Positions 29,567 to 37,924 of a DNA stretch of 64,000 nt are shown piece by piece. A program made the translations under genes and the position numbers. Source of the DNA: Aestuariibius sp. HNIBRBA575. Lineage in GTDB: Bacteria; Pseudomonadota; Alphaproteobacteria; Rhodobacterales; Rhodobacteraceae. The notes beneath the pieces are model-generated. The model had not been told where the DNA came from, did no database searches, and saw nothing but the letters and a program-made list of their open reading frames with translations. Where the stretch lies: assembly GCF_040932005.1 (NCBI RefSeq), contig NZ_CP162414.1, positions 1,949,501 to 2,013,500 of the forward strand, given 5' to 3'. The first letter of the stretch is position 1; each line of letters starts with the position of its first letter.

Positions 29567-29593
29567 AAAAGGCGCAGCAAGTGCCGCGCCTTT
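29567..29593 (-). terminator. Hairpin with short T-run after nuoE
   Basis: Minus-strand stem aaaggcgc / gcgccttt (8 bases) around a 10-base loop, followed by a T-run of only four (shared with the stem). It lies 24 bases after the nuoE stop, before the helix-hairpin-helix gene. Weaker than the 26429 terminator; it could be a partial terminator or a processing barrier. Confidence 0.55.
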
Positions 29594-29616
29594 CGATCTG
29601 ATTTTTGAGGATTGGC

Positions 29617-30780
29617 TTAATCTTTCTTTGCCAATTCAGCGGCTTGCGCCATCCAATTGTCACGCTCAATGCGGCCTTTGAACTTCAACCGGTTATCGAC
29701 CCAAGCAATTTCTGCCGGGCCCCAGGCCGCGATCTGATCAAAGTGGTAAAACCCTAATTCGTTCAAAACACCTTCTAGCTTCGGACCAACACCTGAAATC
29801 AGTTTCAGATCATCCGCCCCGCCATCACGGGCTGCCGCTAGGGTTTCTGGCTGGGTTTCAGCCACATCCGCAGCGGCTGGTTTGGCATCCGCTTTTGGCT
29901 TTGCGGCGGCCTTTGGTTTGGCCTCAGCCTTTGGCTTTGGTGCCGCCTTTGGGGTGGCAGGCTTTGCCGTTTTCTTTGCTGCGCGATCTTCGTCCGCTTT
30001 GTTGGCGGGTTTGCGATCCGCGGCCGTTTCCGCAGGTGGCACGGATTCATTTGCGGCCTTCGCCCCATCGCGCCCCTTCAACCAAGGCGTCAGCAGTGGC
30101 ACTTCGGTGCCATCAATCCGTTTGATCGTATCCCCAATGTCGGTCGCCAGTTGAACAGATGCATTATACTGGGTTTTGCCGCTGTCATATTCGGTCAGAC
30201 TGGACAATCCGGACAATGGTTCAGCCGCATAACGACCGTTCTGCGGGCCCGGCACAGGCACCTGACCAGCGGCCATTTGATCAATCAACTCACCCATTTT
30301 GGCGGCCGTTAGATCTTCGTAATAGTCTTTGCCGATCTGAGCCATGGGTGCGTTGGCGCAGGATCCAAGGCATTCAACCTCTTCCCAGCTGAATTTGCCA
30401 TCTGCGGACAATTGATGTGCATTTGGCGCGATTTTGTCTTTGCAAACCGCAACTAGATCTTCGGCGCCGCAAATCATGCAGGATGTGGTGCCACAAACCT
30501 GAATATGTGCAACAGAACCAACCGGTTGCAGCTGAAACATAAAGTAGAATGACGCCACTTCGAGGACCCGAATATAGGCCATGTCCAGCATGTCACCCAC
30601 ATATTCAATCGCCGGTTTGGTCAACCAGCCGGTTTGTTCCTGTGCGCGCCACAATAGTGGGATCACAGCCGAAGCCTGGCGTCCCTCTGGATACTTGGAA
30701 ATTTGCCCTTCGGCCCAAGCAAAGTTCGCGTCTGTGAAAGCAAAGCTTTCGGGTTGGTCATGGTGTAGTCGGCGCAACAT
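29617..30780 (-). CDS. nuoE: NADH-quinone oxidoreductase subunit E with C-terminal extension
   Basis: 387 residues, about twice the enteric NuoE. Residues 1-180 are the thioredoxin-fold subunit with cluster N1a ligands Cys96, Cys101, Cys137 and Cys141. After a linker, about 230-310 is Ala/Lys/Pro-rich low complexity, and 314-387 is a helix-hairpin-helix domain ([41 protein letters not shown]) matching the tail of the neighbouring gene product. Long NuoE proteins are known in Rhodobacter relatives. GGAG eight bases before the start. Confidence 0.96.
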   Translation of the reverse strand: MLRRLHHDQPESFAFTDANFAWAEGQISKYPEGRQASAVIPLLWRAQEQTGWLTKPAIEYVGDMLDMAYIRVLEVASFYFMFQLQPVGSVAHIQVCGTTSCMICGAEDLVAVCKDKIAPNAHQLSADGKFSWEEVECLGSCANAPMAQIGKDYYEDLTAAKMGELIDQMAAGQVPVPGPQNGRYAAEPLSGLSSLTEYDSGKTQYNASVQLATDIGDTIKRIDGTEVPLLTPWLKGRDGAKAANESVPPAETAADRKPANKADEDRAAKKTAKPATPKAAPKPKAEAKPKAAAKPKADAKPAAADVAETQPETLAAARDGGADDLKLISGVGPKLEGVLNELGFYHFDQIAAWGPAEIAWVDNRLKFKGRIERDNWMAQAAELAKKD

Positions 30781-30825
30781 CGTATGGCTCCGTTTTCTAA
30801 TCTCTGGCGCTTGGCGCCGCTATTC

Positions 30826-30945
30826 TTACATCCCGGCCCAAATCGCGCCTGTGGTCAATGTGGCAAAAATCGCCATGGGTACGATCTGTGTGCCAAAGCC
30901 TGTCGTAACAAACAGCACAGCGGGGATCATTCCCAAAACCATCAT
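30826..30945 (-). CDS. 39-residue hydrophobic ORF between nuoD and nuoE
   Basis: Small ORF starting at the ATG that overlaps the nuoD TGA (ATGA, at 30945), with GGAG ten bases upstream; a second ATG follows immediately. The 39-residue product ([20 protein letters not shown], then a second apolar stretch ending WAGM) has two hydrophobic stretches around a GTQIVP turn and only uncharged residues otherwise, so it is a candidate membrane miniprotein. It ends 45 bases before nuoE. Coupling to nuoD is inferred; no family is recognised. Below usual gene-calling size. Confidence 0.6.
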   Translation of the reverse strand: MMVLGMIPAVLFVTTGFGTQIVPMAIFATLTTGAIWAGM

Positions 30946-32165
30946 CGATCGATTTCTCCGAATACGACGTCCATTGTCCCGATAATCGCGGCAACGTCGG
31001 CCAATTGGTGCCCGCCTGCCACGTGGTCCATTGCCTGCAAATGCAAATAGCCCGGTGCGCGGATTTTGCTGCGATACGGTTTGTTGGTGCCGTCAGACTT
31101 CAGGTACACGCCAAATTCGCCTTTGGGGGCTTCAACGGCGGCATATACTTCGCCTTCGGGCACGTGGAACCCTTCGGTGTAAAGCTTGAAGTGGTGAATC
31201 AACGCTTCCATCGAGGTTTTCATATCGCCGCGTTTGGGCGGTGTGACCTTGCCGCGGGCCAGAACATCACCCTGCCCTTCGGGGGCGCGCAATTTTTCGA
31301 TGGCTTGCAGGATGATCGACGTGGATTGGCGCATCTCTTCCATGCGGCAGAGATAGCGATCATAGCAATCGCCGTTTTTGCCAACCGGGATTTGGAAGTC
31401 AAATTCGTCATAACATTCATAAGGTTGCGCGCGACGCATATCCCATGCCAGACCAGAGCCACGCACCATGACGCCAGAGAACCCCCAATCGAGGATATCC
31501 TGTTCGCTGACCACGCCGATATCAACGTTACGCTGTTTGAAAATCCGGTTTTCGGTCAACAGGCCATCGATATCAGCCAGCTTTTCCGGGAATTCATGCG
31601 CCCATGTTTCGATGTCATCCAGCAACGCATTTGGCAGATCCTGATGCACACCACCGGGGCGGAAATAGGCGGCGTGCAGACGCGCTCCACAGGCGCGTTC
31701 ATAGAACACCATCAGTTTTTCACGTTCCTCAAAGCCCCAGAGCGGCGGCGTCAGCGCCCCCACATCCATGGCTTGTGTTGTCACGTTCAACAGGTGGTTC
31801 AACACCCGGCCGATTTCAGAATAAAGCACCCGGATCAGTGATCCACGACGCGGCACAACCGTGCCTGTCAGCCGTTCAATCGCCAGACACCAAGCATGTT
31901 CCTGGTTCATCGGCGCCACATAATCCAACCGGTCAAAATACGGCAGGTTTTGCAGATAGGTCCGGCTCTCCATGAGCTTTTCCGTGCCACGGTGCAGCAA
32001 TCCGATATGAGGATCACACCGTTCTACAATCTCGCCGTCCAGTTCCAGCACCAGACGCAAAACGCCGTGGGCCGCTGGGTGTTGCGGACCGAAGTTGATG
32101 TTGAAGTTGCGGATCTTCTGTTCGCCCGTCTGAGCGTCCTCAAATCCTTTGCCACCATCCATCAT
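30942..32165 (-). CDS. nuoD: NADH-quinone oxidoreductase subunit D
   Basis: 407-residue 49-kDa subunit, derived from NiFe-hydrogenase large subunits, lining the quinone site. Conserved: [15 protein letters not shown] (His of the quinone site), [12 protein letters not shown], and YLDRLDYV-like [11 protein letters not shown]; the C-terminus ends FGEIDR. AAGGGG precedes the ATG, 4 bases after the sulfotransferase stop. Confidence 0.98.
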   Translation of the reverse strand: MMDGGKGFEDAQTGEQKIRNFNINFGPQHPAAHGVLRLVLELDGEIVERCDPHIGLLHRGTEKLMESRTYLQNLPYFDRLDYVAPMNQEHAWCLAIERLTGTVVPRRGSLIRVLYSEIGRVLNHLLNVTTQAMDVGALTPPLWGFEEREKLMVFYERACGARLHAAYFRPGGVHQDLPNALLDDIETWAHEFPEKLADIDGLLTENRIFKQRNVDIGVVSEQDILDWGFSGVMVRGSGLAWDMRRAQPYECYDEFDFQIPVGKNGDCYDRYLCRMEEMRQSTSIILQAIEKLRAPEGQGDVLARGKVTPPKRGDMKTSMEALIHHFKLYTEGFHVPEGEVYAAVEAPKGEFGVYLKSDGTNKPYRSKIRAPGYLHLQAMDHVAGGHQLADVAAIIGTMDVVFGEIDR

Positions 32166-32169
32166 GGGC

Positions 32170-33063
32170 CTATCCCCTTGCTAAAGATGCCTGCCAAGCG
32201 GCGGGCATGGGGCCGACATGTTCGGCCACCCATTCATATTGATCTTTCAGGAACCGCACGGTTTGCGGCACCAATTTATCACGCATCTGCGCGGCGTCAC
32301 CTTGGTGAACGCGTTCGTTTTGGTTCTGTGCGGGCACGGAAATGCGCAAAAATTCACAGATTTTCGCCAGCCCCGGAACCGTGAACATGGATTCCGTAAA
32401 CGCGACCATCAATTGTTTTGCCGGGATCACCTGACGCAATTTTTCAATTGTGCCTTTGTAATCGCCACGCTCCAGCAGATGTGTTTCTTGGCCCTTGTTG
32501 AGAACCCGCCACAACGTATTGTTGGCTTTTTCGGAATAATCTTCGCCATCGAGCATCTGCCGTTTGGCCTGCATGCGAACATGAGACCACAAACGCGCCA
32601 ATGGATCGCGGATCAGAAACAGCACACGGGCGGCAGGATTATCGGCGACCATACGCTGATAGATATTCACATCAACCGTGGCATAACCGGGCGTCATATC
32701 CGCCACCAAAGTCGCATCCCCAAGCCCATCGATCATGTAGCGCCCATAGGCCAGATCATGGCTGCGATCGGCGTTTAACATGGTGATCAAATCGCCCATA
32801 TCGCGAATGCGACGGTCCATATTACGCACTTTCCAGCCCTGTTCAGCGGCCAATGCGTCTTCGCGTTGGGCTTTGAACTTCAGCAGGTTGGCGTCTAGCA
32901 TGACGACCTGTTTGTCGCGTTTTTCCGCGTCAAACGTATCCCAATAATGCACTTCTTTGACCGCCCGAACGTGACATTCGGGATGCTCATGCAAGGTGCG
33001 ATATAGCCAAGACGTGCCCGCCTTGGTCGCGCCTACACAATAAAGAAATGTTGGGTCGCTCAT
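32170..33063 (-). CDS. Sulfotransferase-domain protein inside the nuo cluster
   Basis: 297 residues. The PAPS 5'-phosphosulfate loop is [14 protein letters not shown] (residues 11-24) and the 3'-phosphate motif is [16 protein letters not shown] (about 144-159), as in heparan-type sulfotransferases. VADMTPGYA is a third family block. No signal peptide, so cytoplasmic. It separates nuoC (6-base gap) from nuoD (4-base gap), fully inside the operon. The acceptor is unknown and no other sulfation gene is nearby. Its upstream ribosome site is weak. Confidence 0.85.
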   Translation of the reverse strand: MSDPTFLYCVGATKAGTSWLYRTLHEHPECHVRAVKEVHYWDTFDAEKRDKQVVMLDANLLKFKAQREDALAAEQGWKVRNMDRRIRDMGDLITMLNADRSHDLAYGRYMIDGLGDATLVADMTPGYATVDVNIYQRMVADNPAARVLFLIRDPLARLWSHVRMQAKRQMLDGEDYSEKANNTLWRVLNKGQETHLLERGDYKGTIEKLRQVIPAKQLMVAFTESMFTVPGLAKICEFLRISVPAQNQNERVHQGDAAQMRDKLVPQTVRFLKDQYEWVAEHVGPMPAAWQASLARG

Positions 33064-33069
33064 GCTGGG

Positions 33070-33687
33070 TTAGCCTTTGGCTTTGTCATCACCAGGAAGG
33101 ATATATTCGGCCCCTTCCCAAGGCGACATAAAGTCAAACTGACGATATTCCTGCACCAAGGATACCGGTTCATAGACAACGCGTTTGACTTCTTCGTCAT
33201 AGCGCACTTCGGTATAGCCCGTGGTTGGGAAATCTTTGCGCAGCGGAAAGCCACGGAACCCGTAATCGGTCAGGATGCGGCGCAGATCCGGGTGGCCGGA
33301 AAAGATAATGCCGAACATATCGAACACTTCGCGTTCAAACCAATTGGCTGATGGATGCACGTCGATGATCGAAGGCACCATTTCGTCTTCTCGGATGGAC
33401 ACCCGCAGACGAATGCGGTGGTTTTGATACATCGACAGGAAATGGTACACCACGTCGAACCGTTTGGCACGGCCCACGTAATCCACGGCTGTGATATCCA
33501 CCAACGATGAAAATTTGCACGTTGGGTCGGATTTCAGAAATTCGACAAAGCCGGTGATGTTGGCCGGGGCCACATCAACGTTCAGCTCTCCATGGGTGAC
33601 GTCCCAGCCCAAAACACAATCAGACCGTTTGGCATCCAGATAAGCGCCCAGTTCATTCAGCGCGTCGACATTTGCGTGTTCGGTCAT
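33070..33687 (-). CDS. nuoC: NADH-quinone oxidoreductase subunit C
   Basis: 205-residue 30-kDa peripheral subunit, not fused to NuoD. The family signature is in [22 protein letters not shown], and the block [19 protein letters not shown] follows. It begins 3 bases after nuoB and is followed by the sulfotransferase gene. Confidence 0.97.
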   Translation of the reverse strand: MTEHANVDALNELGAYLDAKRSDCVLGWDVTHGELNVDVAPANITGFVEFLKSDPTCKFSSLVDITAVDYVGRAKRFDVVYHFLSMYQNHRIRLRVSIREDEMVPSIIDVHPSANWFEREVFDMFGIIFSGHPDLRRILTDYGFRGFPLRKDFPTTGYTEVRYDEEVKRVVYEPVSLVQEYRQFDFMSPWEGAEYILPGDDKAKG

Positions 33688-33690
33688 GGC

Positions 33691-34224
33691 TTACCTCACA
33701 ATCGTGCCGGTACGGCGCATTTTGCGTTGCAGTTGCAGGATACCATAAAGCAGCGCTTCGGCTGTTGGGGGGCATCCGGGCACATAGACATCCACCGGAA
33801 CAACCCGGTCACAGCCACGTACAACAGAATAGGAATAGTGGTAATAGCCACCCCCATTGGCGCAGCTGCCCATGGAAATCACATAACGTGGCTCTGGCAT
33901 CTGGTCATAAACCTTGCGCAGAGCGGGGGCCATTTTGTTGGTCAGCGTTCCCGCCACAATCATCAGATCCGATTGACGTGGGGACGCACGCGGCGCCGTG
34001 CCAAACCGTTCCAGATCGTAGCGCGGCATAGATGTGTGCATCATTTCGACCGCACAACAGGCCAGACCAAACGTCATCCAGTGCAGCGACCCGGTCCGGG
34101 CCCAATTCACGATGTCAGCGGTGGACGTGACAAGGAACCCCTTGTCCTGCAACGCGGTGTTGATGGCCTGTGTCGCAACTTCGCGATCTGCACCGGCCGT
34201 ATTCGAACCCGTCATCACTCCCAT
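33691..34224 (-). CDS. nuoB: NADH-quinone oxidoreductase subunit B
   Basis: 177 residues from the ATG at 34224 (AAGGGG seven bases upstream); an ATG three codons later at 34215 is the alternative. Cluster N2 ligands are Cys56, Cys57, Cys121 and Cys151 ([27 protein letters not shown]). It donates electrons to quinone. The start lies within the last codons of nuoA, overlapping its stop. Confidence 0.97.
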   Translation of the reverse strand: MGVMTGSNTAGADREVATQAINTALQDKGFLVTSTADIVNWARTGSLHWMTFGLACCAVEMMHTSMPRYDLERFGTAPRASPRQSDLMIVAGTLTNKMAPALRKVYDQMPEPRYVISMGSCANGGGYYHYSYSVVRGCDRVVPVDVYVPGCPPTAEALLYGILQLQRKMRRTGTIVR

Positions 34225-34580
34225 TCGAGCGCCCCTTTCTTCCATTCGTAAGCGAAGCCAATCGTCAGCACGCCCAGGAACACCATCATCGACCAGAACC
34301 CAACCATCGACATATCCCCAAAGGCGACAGCCCATGGGAACAGGAACGCGATTTCCAGATCAAAGATAATGAACAGGATCGACACCAGATAGAATCGGAC
34401 ATCAAACTTCATGCGCGCATCATCAAACGCGTTGAACCCACATTCGTAGGCGGACACTTTTTCAGGGTCCGGGTTGCGCACGGCCAACACGGCAGCGGCT
34501 AAAATAAAGACGAGACCAATAACAATAGCTAGTCCCAGAAAGACGATGATGGGGAGGTATTCCCTCAGAAACTCTTCCAT
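34215..34580 (-). CDS. nuoA: NADH-quinone oxidoreductase subunit A
   Basis: 121 residues, three membrane helices; conserved [21 protein letters not shown] loop next to the quinone site. First gene of the complex I cluster. Its promoter must be in the roughly 270-base region shared with the divergent diguanylate cyclase; a ttgaca sits on the minus strand at 34733-34728 but no convincing -10 follows. Confidence 0.97.
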   Translation of the reverse strand: MEEFLREYLPIIVFLGLAIVIGLVFILAAAVLAVRNPDPEKVSAYECGFNAFDDARMKFDVRFYLVSILFIIFDLEIAFLFPWAVAFGDMSMVGFWSMMVFLGVLTIGFAYEWKKGALEWE

Positions 34581-34768
34581 TGGCGGTTTCCTTGTTGGGC
34601 GGGATGCTGACCCGCTGACGTTAGGCTTATTCAGGCTTTACCCCTGCCGGTTCGGGGGGTCAACCAAGCGGAGGGCAATCTAAGGCGTTTTGCCGCGTTC
34701 TCATCACTTCTTTGGTCAATCCTGCCCTGTCAACCGCGTGCCAGCGGCCAAGTAGATACAATTGTCTT

Positions 34769-34803
34769 AAAACGTTAACGGCATTTTTTGATGTTAACGT
34801 TTT
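34769..34803. promoter_or_regulatory. Long perfect inverted repeat with CtrA-like elements
   Basis: Arms aaaacgttaac (34769-34779) and gttaacgtttt (34793-34803) are perfect 11-base complements around a 13-base AT-rich spacer, ending 46 bases before the diguanylate cyclase ATG. The right arm also fits ttaa-N7-ttag, close to the CtrA consensus ttaa-N7-ttaa. Either a dimeric repressor/activator site or a leader hairpin. Confidence 0.6.
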
Positions 34804-34849
34804 GTTAGAACTTCAACATTTAAAGTGTCCGCATTCTTCGGAGGGTGGA

Positions 34850-35581
34850 ATGGATAAGTTCATTGCGTATGTCGCACCCAAGTCAACTTGGGAAAAGGTT
34901 TGGAAAGGTGTATTTTTCCTTGCCCTGATCATTGCGACCGATCTGATCCTAGAAATTGCTATGTTCGGCGTCGAGGCTTTGCATTTGGAAACGCAAATCT
35001 TCATCGTTGCCGCCGTCGGGTCACCCTTCACGGTGTTTGCGATTGTGATGATATCACATCAATATAAATTGCAACTGAAACTGGAACAATTGGCCGCCAC
35101 AGATATGTTGACGGGATTGCACAACCGGCGGGCCTTCTTGAAAAAGGCCAATTCCCTACTCTCGGATGAATCAGCCCCCGCGAAACAAGGTGTCGTTTTG
35201 CTGCTGGATGCTGATTATTTCAAAACCGTCAATGACACTTATGGGCACGGCGTCGGTGATATTTGCCTTCAGGCCATCGCGGATCGTTTGCGCGCAGAAA
35301 TTCGCGAAACTGATATCGTGGGCCGGATCGGTGGCGAAGAATTCGCAATTTTTCTGCATGGCGCAGATCGTGAAGATGCAACAATGATTGGGCAACGTCT
35401 GACCAGCGGCATCCAGTTTGAAACGGTGACCGAGGAAAAACCTTTATCCGTCACCTTGTCGATTGGTGCCGCGATCATCCAGTTCGGCGGCAAAATCGAG
35501 GCGGCCATCAGCAACGCTGACAAAGCGCTTTATGCCGCCAAAGAAAACGGACGCGCCCGATTGGAATTTGCAACCACCTGA
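34850..35581 (+). CDS. Membrane diguanylate cyclase (GGDEF)
   Basis: 243 residues from the ATG at 34850, preceded by ggagggtgga; the open frame to 34712 is untranslated leader. Two membrane helices (about 20-40 and 50-69) precede a complete GGDEF domain: DMLTGLHNRRAF, the active site GGEEF at 161-165 and an RxxD product-inhibition site RETD at 152-155. It should synthesise c-di-GMP and be feedback-inhibited. There is no sensory domain beyond the membrane segment. Convergent with liuC. Confidence 0.93.
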   Translation: MDKFIAYVAPKSTWEKVWKGVFFLALIIATDLILEIAMFGVEALHLETQIFIVAAVGSPFTVFAIVMISHQYKLQLKLEQLAATDMLTGLHNRRAFLKKANSLLSDESAPAKQGVVLLLDADYFKTVNDTYGHGVGDICLQAIADRLRAEIRETDIVGRIGGEEFAIFLHGADREDATMIGQRLTSGIQFETVTEEKPLSVTLSIGAAIIQFGGKIEAAISNADKALYAAKENGRARLEFATT

Positions 35582-35598
35582 TCCGCCTCATGATTCTG

Positions 35599-36375
35599 CT
35601 AGGCCCAGCTGGCCGGGCGTTTTTCAAAAAACGCGGCGATTCCCTCTTTGGCCTCATCACTTTCCCAGCGCGTCACCAAACCATCAATGGTTTCTTTGAT
35701 CGTCGCTTCGTCAACCACTGGCCCCAAACGTCGCGTCAGGGCTTTGGCTTCGGCCACGGCCCCCGGCGCCACAGAAAGATAGGGTTTCACTTCCGCTTCG
35801 ATCGCGTCGCCTAACATCTCCGCTGGCACCGCTTTGGCCAACACCCCCAACGTGACCGCTTCGGTGGCGTTGAAAATCCGGGCGGACATAAACACGCGCC
35901 GCGACATCGCTTCGCCAAGGCGGGCAATCACATAGGGGCCGATTGTGGCCGGGATCAGGCCCAGTTTGGTTTCGGTCAGCCCGAATTTGGCGCTGTCCAC
36001 ACCGATGGTTACGTCACAGACGCAGGCCATGCCGACCCCGCCACCAAAGGCGTTGCCCTGCACATGCCCGATCAACGGTTTTGGCATTTCGTTAAGCGCC
36101 TTTAACATCATCGCCAATTTGGTCGCCTCAATGCCGCGGGTCGTGGCGTCAGCGCGCATCTGATCCTGCATCCAGCCCAGATCCCCCCCCGCGCAAAACG
36201 ATTTCCCGGTCCCAGACAAAACCACCACACGCACCGCAGGATCAGCGCCCAATTGCGCGGCGGCTTGGGTCAGTTCAGCAATCATTTGCGCGGACATTGC
36301 GTTGTGTTTTTCGGGGCGCGCCAGCACCAATTGCGCCACGCCACGTGCATCCACGTCGATCTTGATCGTTTCCAT
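35599..36375 (-). CDS. liuC: Methylglutaconyl-CoA hydratase / enoyl-CoA hydratase family
   Basis: 258-residue crotonase. Oxyanion-hole segments are SGTGKSFCAGGDLGWM and GNAFGGGVGMACVCD; GLTETKLGLIPATIGPYV is typical of LiuC-like hydratases. In leucine breakdown it hydrates 3-methylglutaconyl-CoA to HMG-CoA. Placement directly after mvaB in a complete leucine operon supports this over a generic enoyl-CoA hydratase. Start at the ATG at 36375; an upstream GTG is weaker. Confidence 0.88.
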   Translation of the reverse strand: METIKIDVDARGVAQLVLARPEKHNAMSAQMIAELTQAAAQLGADPAVRVVVLSGTGKSFCAGGDLGWMQDQMRADATTRGIEATKLAMMLKALNEMPKPLIGHVQGNAFGGGVGMACVCDVTIGVDSAKFGLTETKLGLIPATIGPYVIARLGEAMSRRVFMSARIFNATEAVTLGVLAKAVPAEMLGDAIEAEVKPYLSVAPGAVAEAKALTRRLGPVVDEATIKETIDGLVTRWESDEAKEGIAAFFEKRPASWA

Positions 36376-36392
36376 ATTCTGTCCCACTTTGC

Positions 36393-37265
36393 TTATTTGG
36401 CGCGCATGGCCAATGCCATCGCCCCAGCCCGATTGATCAAGTCGCGATTCACGCCCGTTTCAAATCCAAGCGTGTCCAAACGATCCAGAACCAATTCCGT
36501 CGCGACATTGCCCTGTGCGCCCGGCGCATATGGACACCCGCCCAGCCCCCCCACGGCCGCATCAAACACCCGCAACCCACGCTCCAGTGATACTTCAATG
36601 TTATCAAGAGCTTGACCGCCAGTGTCATGAAAATGACCGGCCAATTCATCCGCTGGGGCAACATCAAGCACCGCTTGCAGCATCGCATCCACAGCGTCGG
36701 GTGTGCCCCGCCCGATTGTGTCGCCCAGTGAAATGGGCATGACCGCGAGGCCGCGCAACATTTCTACGGCGCGAGCCACATCCGCCGGTGCGGTGGGGCC
36801 GTCATAGGGGCAATCGGTGACGCAGGACACATAGCCCCGCACGGTGATTCCGGCCTGAATTGCCGCCTGAACCACGGGCCCCAAACGGTCAACAGAATCG
36901 GCAATGGTGCAGTTCAGATTGGCCTTGGAAAACCCTTCGGATGCGGAAATGAACACGGCGATTTCATCGGGCGATTGCGCCAGACCAGCACGTGCCGTTT
37001 CAAACCCGTCCCAGCCGCGCATGTTGGGGACCAACACCGCGTATTTCACACCGGGCGCATATGTGATCTGGCTGATCACCTGATCCGTGTCGGCCATCTG
37101 TGGCACCCATTTCGGTGACACAAAAGACCCAACTTCGATCCCATGCAACCCAGCCCCTGATAATGTATCGATCAATTGCACCTTGTCGGCCAAAGAAATG
37201 ACCGATTTTTCATTTTGCAATCCATCGCGTGGCCCCACTTCGTAGATGTGAACGTGTTTGTTCAT
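36393..37265 (-). CDS. mvaB: Hydroxymethylglutaryl-CoA lyase
   Basis: 290 residues. TIM-barrel lyase cleaving HMG-CoA to acetyl-CoA and acetoacetate, the last step of leucine degradation. EVGPRDGLQNE (catalytic Arg13, Asp14) and the signature GGLGGCPYAPGAQGN with the active-site Cys are present. ATG at 37265 overlaps the GST stop by 4 bases, with GGGAG eight bases before. Confidence 0.95.
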   Translation of the reverse strand: MNKHVHIYEVGPRDGLQNEKSVISLADKVQLIDTLSGAGLHGIEVGSFVSPKWVPQMADTDQVISQITYAPGVKYAVLVPNMRGWDGFETARAGLAQSPDEIAVFISASEGFSKANLNCTIADSVDRLGPVVQAAIQAGITVRGYVSCVTDCPYDGPTAPADVARAVEMLRGLAVMPISLGDTIGRGTPDAVDAMLQAVLDVAPADELAGHFHDTGGQALDNIEVSLERGLRVFDAAVGGLGGCPYAPGAQGNVATELVLDRLDTLGFETGVNRDLINRAGAMALAMRAK

Positions 37266-37924
37266 TTTGGCATCTCCCATGGGGTATAAAATTCTTTGTC
37301 ATAGAGGGTTTGCGCCCCGGCGGGCGGCAGTGATTTCTGGAATGCAGGCCGGTCCGTGATCCGCGCATACCATGCGGTCAGGTTGGGAAACCCATCCAGA
37401 TGCGCAAAATGACGCGACATATAAATGGCCTGCCCGATTCCGATATCCGCCGCGGAAAACCCGGATCTAAGCAGGTAATCCCGCCCTTCGAGCTGCGTTT
37501 CAAGGGCCTCATAGTTTTTGGCCAATCGCTTTGCCTCTAGGTTCATGACAACCGGGCTGCGTTGTTCATCGTGATAGATGGCGACATGTTGCTGAGTCAG
37601 GGCGGCGGAATGTTGGGAAATGCTTTCGGCGAAATGCAGCCAGACCAGATATTCCATCCGTTCTGCGTCCCCCGGCAATCGCCCCAATCCCGCATCCGGG
37701 AATTTTTCCGTCAGATATTCGGCCATTGCGCCGGTTTCAAACATCGCGGCATTGTCAATTTCCAATGCAGGCACGCGGCCCACCGGATGCAACGCGCGAT
37801 ATTCAGGACTGCGCAGGTTTTTACCAAAAGCATGCACCACAACATCAAACTCAACTCCCAATTCATGCAGCAACCACAATGTGCGCATGGATCGGGTTTG
37901 ATGGGCGTGGTGCAGGCGGATCAT
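37262..37924 (-). CDS. Glutathione S-transferase family protein
   Basis: 220 residues: an N-terminal thioredoxin-like domain (LHHAHQTRSMRTLWLLHELG, then VPALEIDNAAMFETGAMAEYL with the glutathione-contacting E-T/S pair) and an all-helical C-terminal domain (FSAADIGIGQAIYM). It overlaps mccA by 4 bases upstream and mvaB by 4 bases downstream, so it is embedded in the leucine operon. The reaction is unknown; glutathione-linked removal of reactive unsaturated acyl intermediates is a guess. Confidence 0.88.
   Translation of the reverse strand: MIRLHHAHQTRSMRTLWLLHELGVEFDVVVHAFGKNLRSPEYRALHPVGRVPALEIDNAAMFETGAMAEYLTEKFPDAGLGRLPGDAERMEYLVWLHFAESISQHSAALTQQHVAIYHDEQRSPVVMNLEAKRLAKNYEALETQLEGRDYLLRSGFSAADIGIGQAIYMSRHFAHLDGFPNLTAWYARITDRPAFQKSLPPAGAQTLYDKEFYTPWEMPK

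Noticed and set aside
30797-30994. 65-codon minus-strand frame between nuoE and nuoD
   Set aside because: Overlaps the 39-codon ORF in another frame, starts well inside nuoD, and its product (Cys/His/Arg-rich) lacks coupling signals.
31005-31841. 278-codon plus-strand frame
   Set aside because: Antisense to nuoD, which is strongly conserved in the other strand.
34728-34733. ttgaca as the -35 of nuoA on the minus strand
   Set aside because: No acceptable -10 at 16-18 bases; other ttgacc copies nearby are equally unsupported.
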